From contig JAQGDQ010000137.1 of assembly GCA_030141605.1 (NCBI GenBank), forward strand, positions 372,001 to 436,000: a DNA stretch of 64,000 nt. The letters run 5' to 3'. The translations under genes and the position numbers were made by a program. The stretch comes from Tubiluchus corallicola (taxonomy: Eukaryota > Priapulida > Priapulimorpha > Priapulimorphida > Tubiluchidae). This document shows, in pieces, positions 43,915 to 55,441 of this stretch (within the stretch, counting starts at the first letter, position 1; every line of letters begins with the position of its first letter). Under the pieces are notes generated by a model, which saw only the letters and a list, made by a program, of their open reading frames with translations, was not told the origin of the DNA and made no database searches.

Positions 43915-44500
43915 AGTTTAAAAGTTCTATTATTGCGATTTATAAGTAGTCTAGTTGTTACAAAATAAAAATTGTTAATAAAATTTGCTTGCTGTCATTA
44001 ATCAGAACATGCGTCGATTAATACATCGTGAGATTTTTTTGTCGTAGGCTGACCAGTGACCATCCCTCTCCCCCTGGAAAACCACGATGCGAGGACACCA
44101 TGAGCTCAAATGCAATATAACTGAAAGCTTATTAATCTTATTCACTTAATTCAGCACGTGTCTTCCTCACGTTAAATTCAAGTTAAATGAAATTTCCTGA
44201 ATTCACCTAAAACTTGGCAATACTTAGGAATAACTTTCAAAACTAATGTCTGCGTCCTTCAAGGTGACTGCCTTTGCTTAGTGCTTTTCACGTTGCTTCC
44301 AGCTAATGCACTCCAAAGGAAGATGTTTCACCTACATCATACGATTACGGTGCTACCTTCGTAGAAAATCTCCCTTTCCAAACGGTTGATCACACTTATC
44401 TTGAGCCAAATTCCTGTAAGGCATTCCTAATAGACCAATAATATGCCGACCTCATTTGGTTGGTTACTGCACAGACACTATTGAAAAAAGTGCCCAAAAT
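43915..44500. other. Remainder of duplicated 3' flank and intergenic DNA
   Basis: 43915-43985 (AGTTCTATTATTGCGATTTA onward) aligns with 41350-41410 and 47075-47130 from the other protease copies. Past that no gene is seen. Confidence 0.5.
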
Positions 44501-44519
44501 TACTTGAAAAACGAAACCT

Positions 44520-45075
44520 TAAAGTTAACAACACGAAAACTGAAGAATATATCATCGGGATAATAATAAACTGAAGATATCACAGGATGGACACCAATAC
44601 TGGAAACGTTGCAAATACATGGGATCACTACTTAACACAGAAGGTGATATCAAAAGTAGGCAACAACAGGCAATATATGGTTTTATCTAAAATAAATCAA
44701 TTTTAACCAGCAGGAAAATATTCCTCAAAACAAGGTTTGCGACTCTTCAGTGCACATGTAACTAGTCATGTACAATAGTAAAATGTAGGGCTTGACTGCA
44801 ATACAGGAAGCAGAAATAGATTTGTTTAACAGATGTTCACTCAGAAAAATCTTAAAAATAAAATGGTCATATATCATTTCAAATGAGCAGCTGTATGACA
44901 GAACCAAAGAGGAAAGTTGGAGCACTAAAGATGGGTAGGACATTTAATGATATTGCCAGAAAGAACACCAGCAAGATTAACATTAAACGAGGCACTGAAA
45001 CATGCTAAACTACCTCCAGGCAAATCGAAAACAACTTGGACATCAAGAATTAATAAAGACTGGCCAAACCCCGCA
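44520..45075 (+). pseudogene. Non-LTR retrotransposon reverse transcriptase tail
   Basis: Frames in order give NTKTEEYIIG, WKRCKYMGSLLNTEGDIKSR, FLKTRFATLQCTCN, TAIQEAEIDLFNRCSLRKIL, KIKWSYIISNEQLYDRTKEE and EALKHAKLPPGKSKTTWTSR. This is the conserved order after the RT core of one LINE lineage. Several stops and shifts show it is inactive. The related scrap at 39800-39905 carries the same terminal motif. Confidence 0.75.
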
Positions 45076-45099
45076 AAATAATTTTGCGCATAAACTCTC

Positions 45100-45365
45100 A
45101 ACAACAACCCACACCACACTACACAACCACCCACCACCCCACTCACAAAACACCACCCACACCACACCACACCAACCCACCATTCCACTCACAGCACACA
45201 ACCCACACCATACCACAACACCACACCATCCGCATCATAACACACCACCCACGCCATACTACTGCACACCACGCCATCTCCACTCTACCACCTCACCACA
45301 TTATCCACACCACATCACCCAGACGAAACTACACCATACACCCCACATCACCTACACCACATATT
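45100..45365. repeat. CACCA-rich low-complexity minisatellite
   Basis: About 260 bp of irregular CCACACCA/CACCAC units with no G on the plus strand for long runs. The 136- and 111-codon His/Thr/Pro frames are artefacts. A similar but shorter block follows the homologous start sequence at 48738-48910, so the LINE-tail/CACCA unit is itself duplicated. Confidence 0.85.
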
Positions 45366-45984
45366 TTGCAAAACAAGTACAAACAATACAAACAACAAAA
45401 ATATCTTATTAATTATTAGGCAATTGACAAGTAGTTGGGCACTAGCTTCTTCCATGCTACAAGTTTTTAGCTTGGCAATACGGTTCAGTTGCATGAAACA
45501 GATGTTATAATTGTCTTCTAACGTTAATTTATAATTATATTGTTTGTGTAAAAACTCCGTGTCCATTTTGTCTTTTGCTTTATAATCCTTTTTCATTAAT
45601 TTTTCAGGCTGTAACAGTTTTGTTTTCGGATTCACCATAGTCAAAGGTTCCACACATGACGAAAACGTACGAAGCCATATGAATGTACGACGAAAATATA
45701 TGAATCATAATATAATATTAGAAATTAGAAATAAAAGAGCTTCTAATACAAAACGCCCAGTCATCTTAACAATTCAGCATAAGTGTAGGATTCCAAAATC
45801 TAATTTTTTGTAAGAATCCGTGTTTTCAAAACAACTTTTCATTGTCCGAATTTGAAAATATTTACAATAGGAACAGGCAACTGTCAACATACTTTGGTAC
45901 TTCATAAGAAAAGTGGTACAAGCCCGAATGTTTTTCAGAGATGGCCGCCTGTGAAGGAACAGAGAACCACCACAGTACCATAGT
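45366..45984. other. Upstream flank of protease copy 2
   Basis: No gene. The last 200 bp (about 45770-45984) are homologous to the reverse complement of 48400-48630 and, more weakly, to 40095-40170. They therefore include the ancestral promoter and leader shared by the protease copies. Confidence 0.6.
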
Positions 45985-46980
45985 ATGGACCTCGCAACTA
46001 CAGTTTTGTTGGTGTTTACATGGTTCTACTTTGATGGATGCCTCTCCACTTTGACTTCTATTTCTACTCCTATTGAAAGTGCATTTGACAACCTTACAGA
46101 ACCGCCTGCTGAACCAAGGATTCGAGGTGGAGAAGAAATTATTGAAAGGGAATTTCCCTATACAGTTTTTCTTGTTTTGCCTAATGAGTTTTGTGGAGGA
46201 ACCCTCATCGACAACTTGTGGGTCTTGACAGCAGCTCATTGTTTTAAAAATGTTTCAGAACCTGGAGAACACTTAAAAGTCTACGTGGGGCACAACAGTG
46301 TATGGGACACGCCAATAGTACGTTTGATTAGGTAGTTTCAGATACATACTCTTTATGGCGAAAATGCGACAAATTTTTTGGACCACGATATTGCTTTAGT
46401 GCGATTAAGCAGGCGTGTTGAGTATACTGTCATTATCGGAGGCGACCAAGATATTCTGCCTGCTAAGCTACCTGTTTGTGACAGAGATCATTATATTAAT
46501 GAAGTAGTTATTATAGCAGGATGGGGAAATCTGGGCACGATAGGTTTACCACTGCATGTGCATGATCGTTTACAGAAAGCTGAATTAATGATAATTGATA
46601 TGATTGGTGACTGTGATAAATATAACAAATCTATTCATATTTGCATCTATAGTCCAACTCGCAGTAATGCTGAAGGCGATTCAGGCGGACCACTAGTACT
46701 AAAAAAAACTGGAGAGGTTATTGGTGTTCTAGTCGGTGTATCTGGAAGACCCAGAGAAGATGATGATTATGGTTTCACGTCAGTAGGTGTCGCTGTGAAA
46801 ATTTCTCACTATTTAGATTGGATTGAAGATACGAAGTGCATGTATGTTCCTGGAGGCAGCATCTTTGACGAACTTGTGCATAATACTGCTGCGCCATTAC
46901 ATGATGCAACAATGGTAACTTGTGTAATTACACTGTACATACTTAGTAATTTATTTCAATGTGGTGAAAATAGGAAATAA
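45985..46980 (+). pseudogene. S1 serine protease, copy 2, premature TAG
   Basis: Close paralogue of copy 1, with signal peptide (MDLATTVLLVFTWFYFDGCL), activation site R-IRGGEE, LTAAHC, HDIALVRL and EGDSGGP all intact. The frame is broken only by TAG at 46333-46335. Copy 1 has TGG (Trp) at the same place, and the 16 codons between that site and the HDIAL motif are in frame and equal in number in both copies, so this is a single G-to-A nonsense change and not an intron. Ser occupies the S1 specificity position and Ala position 191. The tail LHDATMVTCVITLYILSNLF is hydrophobic. Without the stop the protein would be about 330 aa, longer than a bare protease domain because of the C-terminal extension. 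It is a pseudogene unless the stop is bypassed. Confidence 0.9.
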
Positions 46981-48209
46981 AAAATTGCAATATAAAAATC
47001 TCTAAAGCGTTCTAAAGCCTTTCAAGGTTTTGACATTTTCATCTTAAAATTGTTAATGTTAGAGTTTTACACTTAAAAAGTTCTGTTATTGTGATTTCTG
47101 ATAAGACTACTTGGTAAAAGTTCACATTATTAAAAAAATTGTTTGCATTATTTAATATACTGTGAGCTGGTTGTATCAAAGTCATGGGTCTGGCATTGTT
47201 TCCTGAAAGGTTGCCTAAAGCCAGTCGATGTCTTGTTTGTCGCTTAGTCAAAGCTGAGCTATATGAGTGTTTATTTTTTTCGTTATTTTGAATACTACGT
47301 GATAAATACGCAAATTACTGATTATGTTGGGTAATTGCTGGCTAGTAGTGGTTATTTGCTATTGTTGGGTATTAGTGGCTGGTTGCAAGGTGGTTAGATA
47401 GGGTAAATGACGGCTGGAATAGGCTTCGCTTTCCAAAGTGGCTTGTGAGCGACTTTATAAAGCTTGTTATTCGATCGTGATGCCAGTTTTGTTCTCGCTT
47501 TTATTGTTCTTCATGTGATAAGCTTTTAGCCATTTTTATAATGTGGGGTCAAAATGTTGTTGCTGCATATTCTAAATTTTTACAGCAAAATGGATTCCAT
47601 AGCAAGGATAAAAATTCTAAATGACGTATATTCACGAAGAAAGAGATCTATGACAACAATTAAGGCATTCTAAATGACTTATTTGGCAGCTGTACACTGA
47701 AACGCAATAAGTGAAAAATCCGATGCTTCACATTCCGGACTAGCTTTTCTACACTGTAGTGATTTTCTACATAGAAATTTAGTTGAGAATGTTTAACAGT
47801 CAATCAAATTAGGCCTCATTTTACTTATAAAGTGATCACCTTGCACTTGCGTCCTACTCAGCTTGGTTCCGGGTTTCCTGGTCAGTGGGCTTCCACTCAG
47901 CGAAGATGATATATCTATGTATGTGTGATAATACAATTGGAGTTTCATGTCAATAGTCACTAAAATGTGTCATTCTCTATGTATGAGTAAGTCATATTGG
48001 GCTAATTAAGTGTTAATGTTTACGATTTCTTCATTTGGTGTTTTTGCGTGTGTTAGTAGTAAAGGCTTGCACTTCATAGGTGGTACCACTAACAATAAGC
48101 TAATAATAATACACATCACCCACATAACATTACATCCATCCCACCACTTACACCATACTGCCTACCCCTTAGTAAGAGCAACGGCAGTAACAGCAGCCGA
48201 CTGCCGAGA
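46981..48209. other. 3' flank of protease copy 2, no gene
   Basis: The initial 200 bp are shared with the other protease copies. 47490-47600 resembles 34538-34660, a dispersed repeat. Short open frames show no domain. Confidence 0.5.
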
Positions 48210-48214
48210 ACTTT

Positions 48215-48640
48215 ATAGAAACCATGTATGGAATTTCCCTTTCAGTAGATTCTCCACCTCGAATCAGCAGGCAGTTCTGTTACTTTGTCAAATGCACTTT
48301 TAATAGGAGTAGAAGTAGAAGTCAAAGTGGAGAGGCATCCATCAAAGTAAAGCAATGTAGGCATCAACAAAACGGTAGTTGAGAATTTCATATTGGTGTT
48401 AATCTACGAGTAATTTGGTATTCCGGTGGTTCTCTGTTCTTTCAAGGGCGATCACTTCTAAGAAACTTTTCTGGAGTACTTGCCAAGTTTGCAGTTGCCT
48501 GTTCTATTGTCAATATTTTCAAATCCAGACAATAAAAAATTGTTTTAGAAACTTAAGAAAACGGATTCCTACAAGTCAGGTTGTGGAATACTACACTTAT
48601 GCTGAATTGTTAAGATATTGGTTGTGCGTCTTGTGTTAGA
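48215..48640 (-). pseudogene. Inverted serine protease fragment (promoter and 5' end)
   Basis: The reverse complement aligns with 45770-46150 of copy 2: the shared leader, then MKFSTTVLLMPTLLYFDGCL, STLTSTSTPIKSAFDKVTEL and PAD, then a small deletion and a frame change to RGGESTEREIPYMVSIKFS. It stops before the His motif. The catalytic region is absent, so it cannot be active. It is in head-to-head orientation relative to the two tandem copies. Confidence 0.85.
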
Positions 48641-48941
48641 AGCTTTCTTGTTTTCTTATAGTTTCTTATTTCTAACATTGAGTTTCAGACATTTTTGAAT
48701 GTAGGCATTAGTTGCACCTTAATCGGGTTAATGAGAAACTAGCCAAAACCTGCACAAGAATTCTGCACATAAACTCACAATAACAAACTACACACCATAC
48801 AACTCCCACTACATAGGTCGCATCACTTGCCATCCACATCATTACACCCACCACCAAACATCACCCACACTGCATTACTTTCATCATACCATCCACACGA
48901 TACTGCCTACACCACAGCAACTAGCAGCAGCAGTAGCAGTA

Positions 48942-48943
48942 GC

Positions 48944-49035
<92 letters not shown>
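48942..49035. repeat. (CAA)n microsatellite
   Basis: About 30 uninterrupted CAA units. The polyasparagine/polyvaline open frames it creates are not genes. Confidence 0.98.
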
Positions 49036-49036
<1 letters not shown>

Positions 49037-49323
49037 AACAACAACACTATCTCCAGTAATGAAAAAAAAATCAGTTTTAGGGCAAAGGTAATCTATTGCT
49101 AAGTGAACTTTTTTTAATGACAGAATAGCTATAATCGTATACATCAGACTTTGTTTAACAAATAACGACTAGGTTCTAAAGTTTCCATTGTTTTGGATGC
49201 AAATAATCCCGCCATGAATGGGAAAACTTGGCATGTATTTGGAAAGGCATGGAAAAGTTCCAGTGAATGACTGAGCAAGTGTGCATTTGTCTGATTGAAT
49301 GAAAAAATTACTGAGTGAGCAAC

Positions 49324-49516
<193 letters not shown>

Positions 49517-49599
49517 TTTTATGAGCAATATACTTTCATCACTCGTTGCAATGAAATACAATTTGTTGTAAATTTTGAAAATTAAAATGCAATTTGAAA

Positions 49600-49943
49600 A
49601 TACTAGTAAAAATGTTATAAATACAGGTTAGAAACAGAAAAGCAAACTTTTCAGAAACAGTAATGGAACCTAATGCTAAAGAGGCAGACGCCTTAAACAA
49701 CTAGGCCACCAACGCCAAGGCCGTCGCCCAACTTTTCATATCTCCTATCTTTCAAATTTACCATCAGCATATTTAATTAACTATGCGGTTGAAGCAACGG
49801 TCAAGAATTAATTAATAAGAAAAATTAATACTGCAACCAAAAGAATCGCCAGAGACACCCCTGAATTGCAACACTAATTGACGATTAATTATTTATTGTA
49901 ATCTTAATGCGAAGATTATCATTAAAGATATTACAAACCCACA

Positions 49944-49944
<1 letters not shown>
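49600..49944. mobile_element. tRNA-derived SINE copies (composite)
   Basis: On the minus strand, 49712-49665 reads TGGCCTAGTTGTTTAAGGCG with a following AGGTTCC: the D-arm/A box and the B-box start of a tRNA head. 49876-49944 on the minus strand matches the shared SINE tail (AATTGTGGGTTTGTAA..CATTAAGATTAC). A further tail-like piece lies in the opposite orientation at 49732-49785. Two or more copies of the family at 58.5-59.0 kb have therefore been stacked here. Confidence 0.6.
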
Positions 49945-50039
<95 letters not shown>

Positions 50040-50040
50040 T
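49945..50040. repeat. (ATT)n microsatellite
   Basis: About 32 ATT units placed exactly where the SINE tail TTAATTAATTGTG would continue, so it probably expanded from within a SINE copy. Confidence 0.97.
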
Positions 50041-50154
50041 CAATTATTTAAAAACAAAAACAAAAATAAAAAATATATATAGGTAAGCGTCCCTGTATTG
50101 GCAGGAATTTGTTTTAAATGTCCAAATGTAAATAAAATGTGAATATATAAATAG

Positions 50155-50265
50155 ATTTCACAGATGCAGAATTACACAAATAGCAACCCACAATTAATTA
50201 AATTTTGATATCAGACTTGAAAGACATAATGTTGGGAATTAAGGTTAATGATTAATGTTGTTATT
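50155..50265 (-). mobile_element. SINE tail fragment
   Basis: The minus strand reads ..TTTCAAGTCTGATATCAAAA, then TTTAATTAATTGTGGGTTG, the tail of the window's tRNA-derived SINE family. The head is missing. Confidence 0.5.
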
Positions 50266-50784
50266 ATCATGGTTTAATGGCTTTTATTATATTAATAAAG
50301 TCACTATTTATGATAAGCAAGTAGGCACTTTCAGTATTGCGCAACTTGTTTACGTTTTCTGCTGCGTCATGTCAGGAGTTAGTAATTAGCACACAACAGG
50401 TGCTAAACAAAATGTTTTCTAGATACTAGTGATTACGCGTCATAAAAAGCTTTATGCGCATGCTCGGGGTGTGATCTACAGCCAATTTTCCCAGACCTGC
50501 GTCATTCATTCGCTACTCTTCGAGTTGACAACAACTGTTTAGCTATGATAATTTGGCCTGCGAAGTACTGATAAGATCTAGATATGTGATAGGGGATGGT
50601 GGCCTTATTGGTAGTTTGTGAAGAACTGAAAATTTTAACGTTAAATTTATATGGTGAATTAATGGATTAGAGTTGCTTATTATGTTAGCACGTAATACAG
50701 CAAATGTGAAAGAGTTAGAATGCACCGAGGACTAAGTTCGCCTAACAAATAAAAAATAATTTGGTTATTTAAAATGACCCTACT

Positions 50785-50905
50785 ATGAGCGGTCTGACAG
50801 TGGACATGCTGAATTTGGTTCAAGTTCAGACTGTACTCCAACTTTTCATATTTCAAGTTTGGCATCAAAATTTAAATTAATTTTGGGTTTGTGACAATAC
50901 TAACG
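50785..50905 (+). mobile_element. SINE fragment with B box
   Basis: Plus-strand TTTGGTTCAAGTTCAGACTG (degenerate B box), then CATATTTCAAGTTTGGCATC, then AAAATTTAAATTAATTTTGG and GTTTGTGACA, homologous to the SINE tail at 58880-58925. Confidence 0.55.
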
Positions 50906-51839
50906 GATTATTCGGATCACTTTGCACGTGCTGCACTCCCATTTGACGCAGTTAAACAAAATGTTACGTACGATAATGGTAGTAATCATATAGCTGCGTA
51001 GTTCGCTGCATCAAAATGTATGTGCGCAAGCATAAAATTGAAGCCACATCATCCTTGCCCCGGCAGATTCTGTTGATGAAAACTGAACAACAGCCATCTC
51101 GTTATAACAGTGCAGGCAGCAGTTTCCAACTAGTGATGAAGCTATGATTTTAATGCAACTTAAATTGATCAATTTGTTATGCTTGTGATATTGACAATGG
51201 TGCGCTATTAATAGTCAGTTTTTCAAGTAATGGAAGAACCGAAATGGAGGAGAAACGTAAAGAGTTTGTGGCGCTGACGATTATTATTGAGTTTTAAGAT
51301 AAAGAAAAGACATCGTCGGTTTCTATTCGCGTGCATTACTAGGAAACCGAGCGATTGTTACCATTGCTTGTACCATTGTTATAAACATTGTGAAGAATTT
51401 TGGTTTCGTTTAAAAACAGTTAAAAGCACGTTTTCGTGTTCATCGGTTAACTTAGTAAACTGGATGACTGAGAAAATACAGGTAATACCGCGTAGATATT
51501 CACAATACGTCGTTTTTAATTGTATTACTCAGTATATAGCACGTCGCACAGTCTAAAAGTAAAAACCCACATTCGAGGTATTATCAAATTTTTAACGATT
51601 AATTGGAAACTGAAAAAAATTCGAAAAAATTCGAAGCTTAGTTTAGTTTATTTGATATGATATTTGGCTAACAAGGCCAATCATGATACATTTTACAAAA
51701 AACCCACATCAGTTTACATGCATATACGAGAGTGTTTAGCTACAACACATTGTATCATTACATCATATTACTGCATAATATAGAATGACTTTTTTTCATC
51801 ACTAAGCGTTACATAGCTAGGATGCAGTCCAATTATAGA

Positions 51840-52148
51840 CAGGGGCGCCGGAGACACGGGGGCAAAGTGGGCAGCGACCGCCTTGTCCTTTCCCAAGGGG
51901 ACAGTGCGGAAAAAGAACTGTACCTTTTTGATCGAATTGAACTCTACATGAAAACGCGCATCTAATATTCATTTTTTATTCATTTTAAAAGGAATATGCG
52001 AGAGGCAGAAGGCATTTGGGGTGCCTTAGATATACCCTTATATATAAGTTATATCGTCATTAACTTAGCCACAGAAGTGTGGGTAAACAAAACGTGCCCT
52101 TTTCATAAATGCTGCCCCCGCCCATGCAATTTGCTGCCGGTGCCCCTG
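51840..52148. mobile_element. hAT-like MITE, 309 bp
   Basis: The ends CAGGGGCGCCGG (51840-51851) and CCGGTGCCCCTG (52137-52148) are inverted with one mismatch. They are flanked by 8-bp direct repeats, ATTATAGA (51832-51839) and TTTATAGA (52149-52156), with one mismatch. CAGGGGC ends and an 8-bp duplication identify hAT. There is no transposase sequence. Confidence 0.8.
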
Positions 52149-52156
52149 TTTATAGA

Positions 52157-53940
52157 ACTAATTAAAAAGGTACGCGCTACTGCATGCCTTGGACAATGGA
52201 CCTTGGACAATGAAACAAGAAATGATATTCATCCTCCATAACGTTGCAAGTTGCACAAAGACGATCCTCCCTATGATCACGATAAATATTTTATTGAGAA
52301 TAAATAAATATTTACAGAGGTGCCTCTATTTGCCTCTGTTATTAATCCTTCTTAGCTATCGGGGGTCTATAATTACGGCCTGTTTCGATTGCCAGACTGT
52401 GTGCACTAGTCAACATCTGATATCATCTTAAATTAACATTTATACTAAAATTAATTTAAACAATGCATTACTAGTAATAGATAGTCATGTATTATGCATC
52501 ATAAATATGCGATAAATATGCATGATAAGAAACAACATTTTCGGTCAACTAGTCAACTAAAGTCAACTAAACGTAACCAGAAAGGAACTAAATGCATATT
52601 TATATTCACGTGTTATTTAATTTCACACAGCTATTCTATGCATAGTTAATTACAAACGCGTGTGTCACAAAAAACAGAATCGAATTCTGATAAAGGCGTC
52701 ATAGCTCTACTTAACCTGATTATCCGTATCCTTAACGCTTCAATTTGCACCAGTGCCTGTCTGCATGAAGCGCTTCTTTAGTGTAGCAGCGAACGTAGCC
52801 ATCCTCACTTCACCTTTGAAATCAATTGGCTGCGATTGTATTTATAAATAACTTGAGCAGGTGCTTTTATTATATGCTATAGTAATCCTGTCACGCACAC
52901 GAGATCAACACACTTCTATCTCAGCGTTTTCTGCATAAATGACATCCGCGTATTATCGTGCTGTTTGGCTTTTTGCGTCAAAACCACACAGTGCCACTGA
53001 AGCCTATTATAGTAATAAACATTCAACAAATTTGTTAAGGCCACGTCAAATAGCTGTTTACTTCTTTTGTGCCACTGACTGCGTACAATGTTTTAGGGCG
53101 AAACAAATAGTGTATGGGCACGATATGTGCTTTGCGATCGAAGTTAAACAACGCTGAAGCTGAAATGGATTAGTGACTGCCGCATTCAATATTCGCTTCG
53201 GGAGTTTCACTGAGCATATATCAAAAGGGAGGATGTATTCACGTTTGAATGCAATTTTTTTCTCGACCCGGCCCAACGTCTCATTTAAGGGTCAATAAGC
53301 TTCAATAAGAGTCGGATGACGGTCCCGCCTTAGCCATTAACATTAAGCAAGATCCGCCACTGAGTCATGGATTGTTGCTTGAAAGATGTTGAAATTTGTA
53401 AACCAAAGACAAAAGATCCATGACTTACACATGCAGTTTTTTTTATACAAATCACCCGAAGAAAGCCAATAACCACTGAGGATAAAGAGCTTCAAGAAAG
53501 AAAGTAAAGATATGATTCCATTTTCAGAGAAATAGAATTCATACAGTCACTTTGCTAGTAGTGGAAGTTATTCCCGTTGATGTTCTTCTTGTATCGGGTT
53601 CAGGTTACTGAAGAAGTAGTTTTAACGAAACAAAACGAATCTGTGTTAGGCAATTTCACAGTTAAACAGCCCGAGAGAAAAAAGAAGCAGCTGCTCTACT
53701 TCTAAGAATTTTTAGGATAGGGCTGTGAGTAAGAGCAACAAAAACAAGCACGCTGTACAACTTACCGTCGGCGTTATTTAATTACAAAACTATAATTAGA
53801 AAAGCAGTTAAAGTAGCTGAGTGTAATTATGAGCGCCTACAAAACTAAGCAGAAAACTGTTCCTTTCATTCGTTTGTTTGTTCTTTAGTCATTCACACTC
53901 TCTTCATTTATGTGTGTGTTCATGTCTTTACTCATGCGTG
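52157..53940. other. Intergenic, no supported gene
   Basis: The only recognisable feature is GCAAGATCCGCCACTG at 53345-53360, resembling a hAT-like right end without a partner. The 72-codon frame at 52939-53157 has no domain. Confidence 0.45.
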
Positions 53941-53943
53941 CAT

Positions 53944-54183
53944 TCATTCTTTTTTGTGTTTATTTGTTTATTCATTCATTCATTATTCATTCATTCGTTT
54001 ATTCATTCATTGATTTACCTCATTTATTTATTTATTCATTCATTCATTCACTCACTCACCCATTCATTCATTCATTCATTCATTCATTCATTCATTCATT
54101 CATTCATTCATTCATTCATTCATTCATTCATTCATTCATTCATTTATTCGTTCGTTCGTTTGTTCATTTATTCATTCATTCAT
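53944..54183. repeat. (ATTC)n tetranucleotide microsatellite
   Basis: A (TTCA)n core of about 90 bp without interruption (54060-54143), with decayed units on both sides. The Ile/His/Ser repeat frames are artefacts. Confidence 0.97.
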
Positions 54184-54199
54184 TTGCTTGTTCAATTAT

Positions 54200-55331
54200 T
54201 TATTTGCTTTAATTTCATTAACTAGCTGTAATGCTACTATTTTATGTAAGATTTACTTCATTTCTAACTTATTTTTGCTTGGATAAAGTTATAAATTACC
54301 ACACATCAAAAATCTCTTAACTTCAGAACCTTGCTACAAAAGCTAAAAGGTAAATTACGGTTGGTATGAAACGCGTTCTACGTTGAAAAGACGCATTATT
54401 CCAATTTATTGAACACCAAAAGCGTCATACAAAGTGCTGCATTTAACAACAGAATTTTAGCTTTTTTGAAATTATCAGACAGGTTACTGCAACTAATAAA
54501 TACATTTATTATTATTATTATTTGCAGAATATTTAAATGGGAATGATCATAATAAGTACAAAAATATAGGCATGTATACGTACATAGATTGCCGGTCAAA
54601 AGTACCTTATGGATTTTATCATAATTGGTTAGGCCTGTATATATTTTTCTAATATCTGTATATCGAAGTAAAACAATATTTAAACATTTCGGATCTAAGA
54701 ATTCTAAATAGCGTGTACTATCTCTTAGCGTTATTTACTTTTTCAGATATGAAAAACTCTTCGGAGTTTAGATTGGCCATAAATTTATAACTTGTTATAC
54801 TGACGTATAAAATCCTGTTAAAATGTGTAAAATTACGAAGTGCTTAAGGCCCAAGGTGCCAGTTTCCCGGGTCGCGGTCACAAAATGTGTCGTCATATAG
54901 CTATTTTTAGCTACGCAGTGGCCACAAATGACCCAATGGGGGCCTATGCAAAATAACTGCACCCCGCAGCGATAAATTTGTACACAATACAATAAGCGAA
55001 CCGGTAAATTTGATTATATTACGCAAGTATCCGAATCCTGGTCTAAAATGGCAAAAGGGAAAAGTCATCTTATATGCATTTTTGCATGATGAATAGATTG
55101 GAGAATCATGAAGGCTGACATAAAAGTAAACCGCACGAACCGCCATTGTGTAATCATTGATTTGTTTGTAATTCGTTAGAGAAGGGTAAAATCGATTGCA
55201 CGTATTTGAGCAAGAATATGATTTTTCGCAAAAGCCGGTAAAGCCTTTTGGGTTTGCTTGCAAAATTCTATGAAGGGCAGCTAGAGAAGAATTGAGAGCT
55301 TGCTGAACAAGAATGAAGTGTCAGTAAATGT
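54200..55331. other. Intergenic, nothing recognised
   Basis: AT-rich, with short open frames only and no domain, RNA gene or clear repeat. Confidence 0.5.
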
Positions 55332-55441
55332 ATGGTCACAAGTAAACGCCTAGTTATGCTGTTCAATAGTCAAAAGTAGACGCCTAGTGATGTTGTACAA
55401 TGGTCAAAAGCAGATACTTAGTTATACTGTACAATGGTCAC
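55332..55441 (+). repeat. 34-bp tandem repeat, three copies
   Basis: Units start at 55332, 55366 and 55400 (ATGGTCAC/AAAAGTAGACGCCT type), with the start of a fourth at 55434. Copies differ at several positions. Confidence 0.9.

Larger units (their letters stand above)
50041..51830. other. Intergenic, SINE fragments only
   Basis: Besides the SINE pieces at 50155-50265 and 50785-50905, no gene or structured repeat was recognised. Open frames at 51287-51556 and others lack domains or a credible start. Confidence 0.5.

Noticed and set aside
45002-45419. Overlapping His/Thr/Pro-rich frames of 136 and 111 codons
   Set aside because: Both come from the CACCA low-complexity block plus the end of a dead LINE; no start context or homology beyond the LINE motif.
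46333-46380. Intron explaining the stop in protease copy 2
   Set aside because: Copy 1 encodes the same number of residues between the flanking motifs, so there is no inserted sequence; the TAG replaces a TGG.
53335-53360. hAT right terminus (..GATCCGCCACTG)
   Set aside because: No matching left end or 8-bp target duplication could be found in the upstream 1 kb.
55332-55441. CRISPR-like array
   Set aside because: The repeats are directly adjacent with no unique spacers, and the DNA is clearly eukaryotic.
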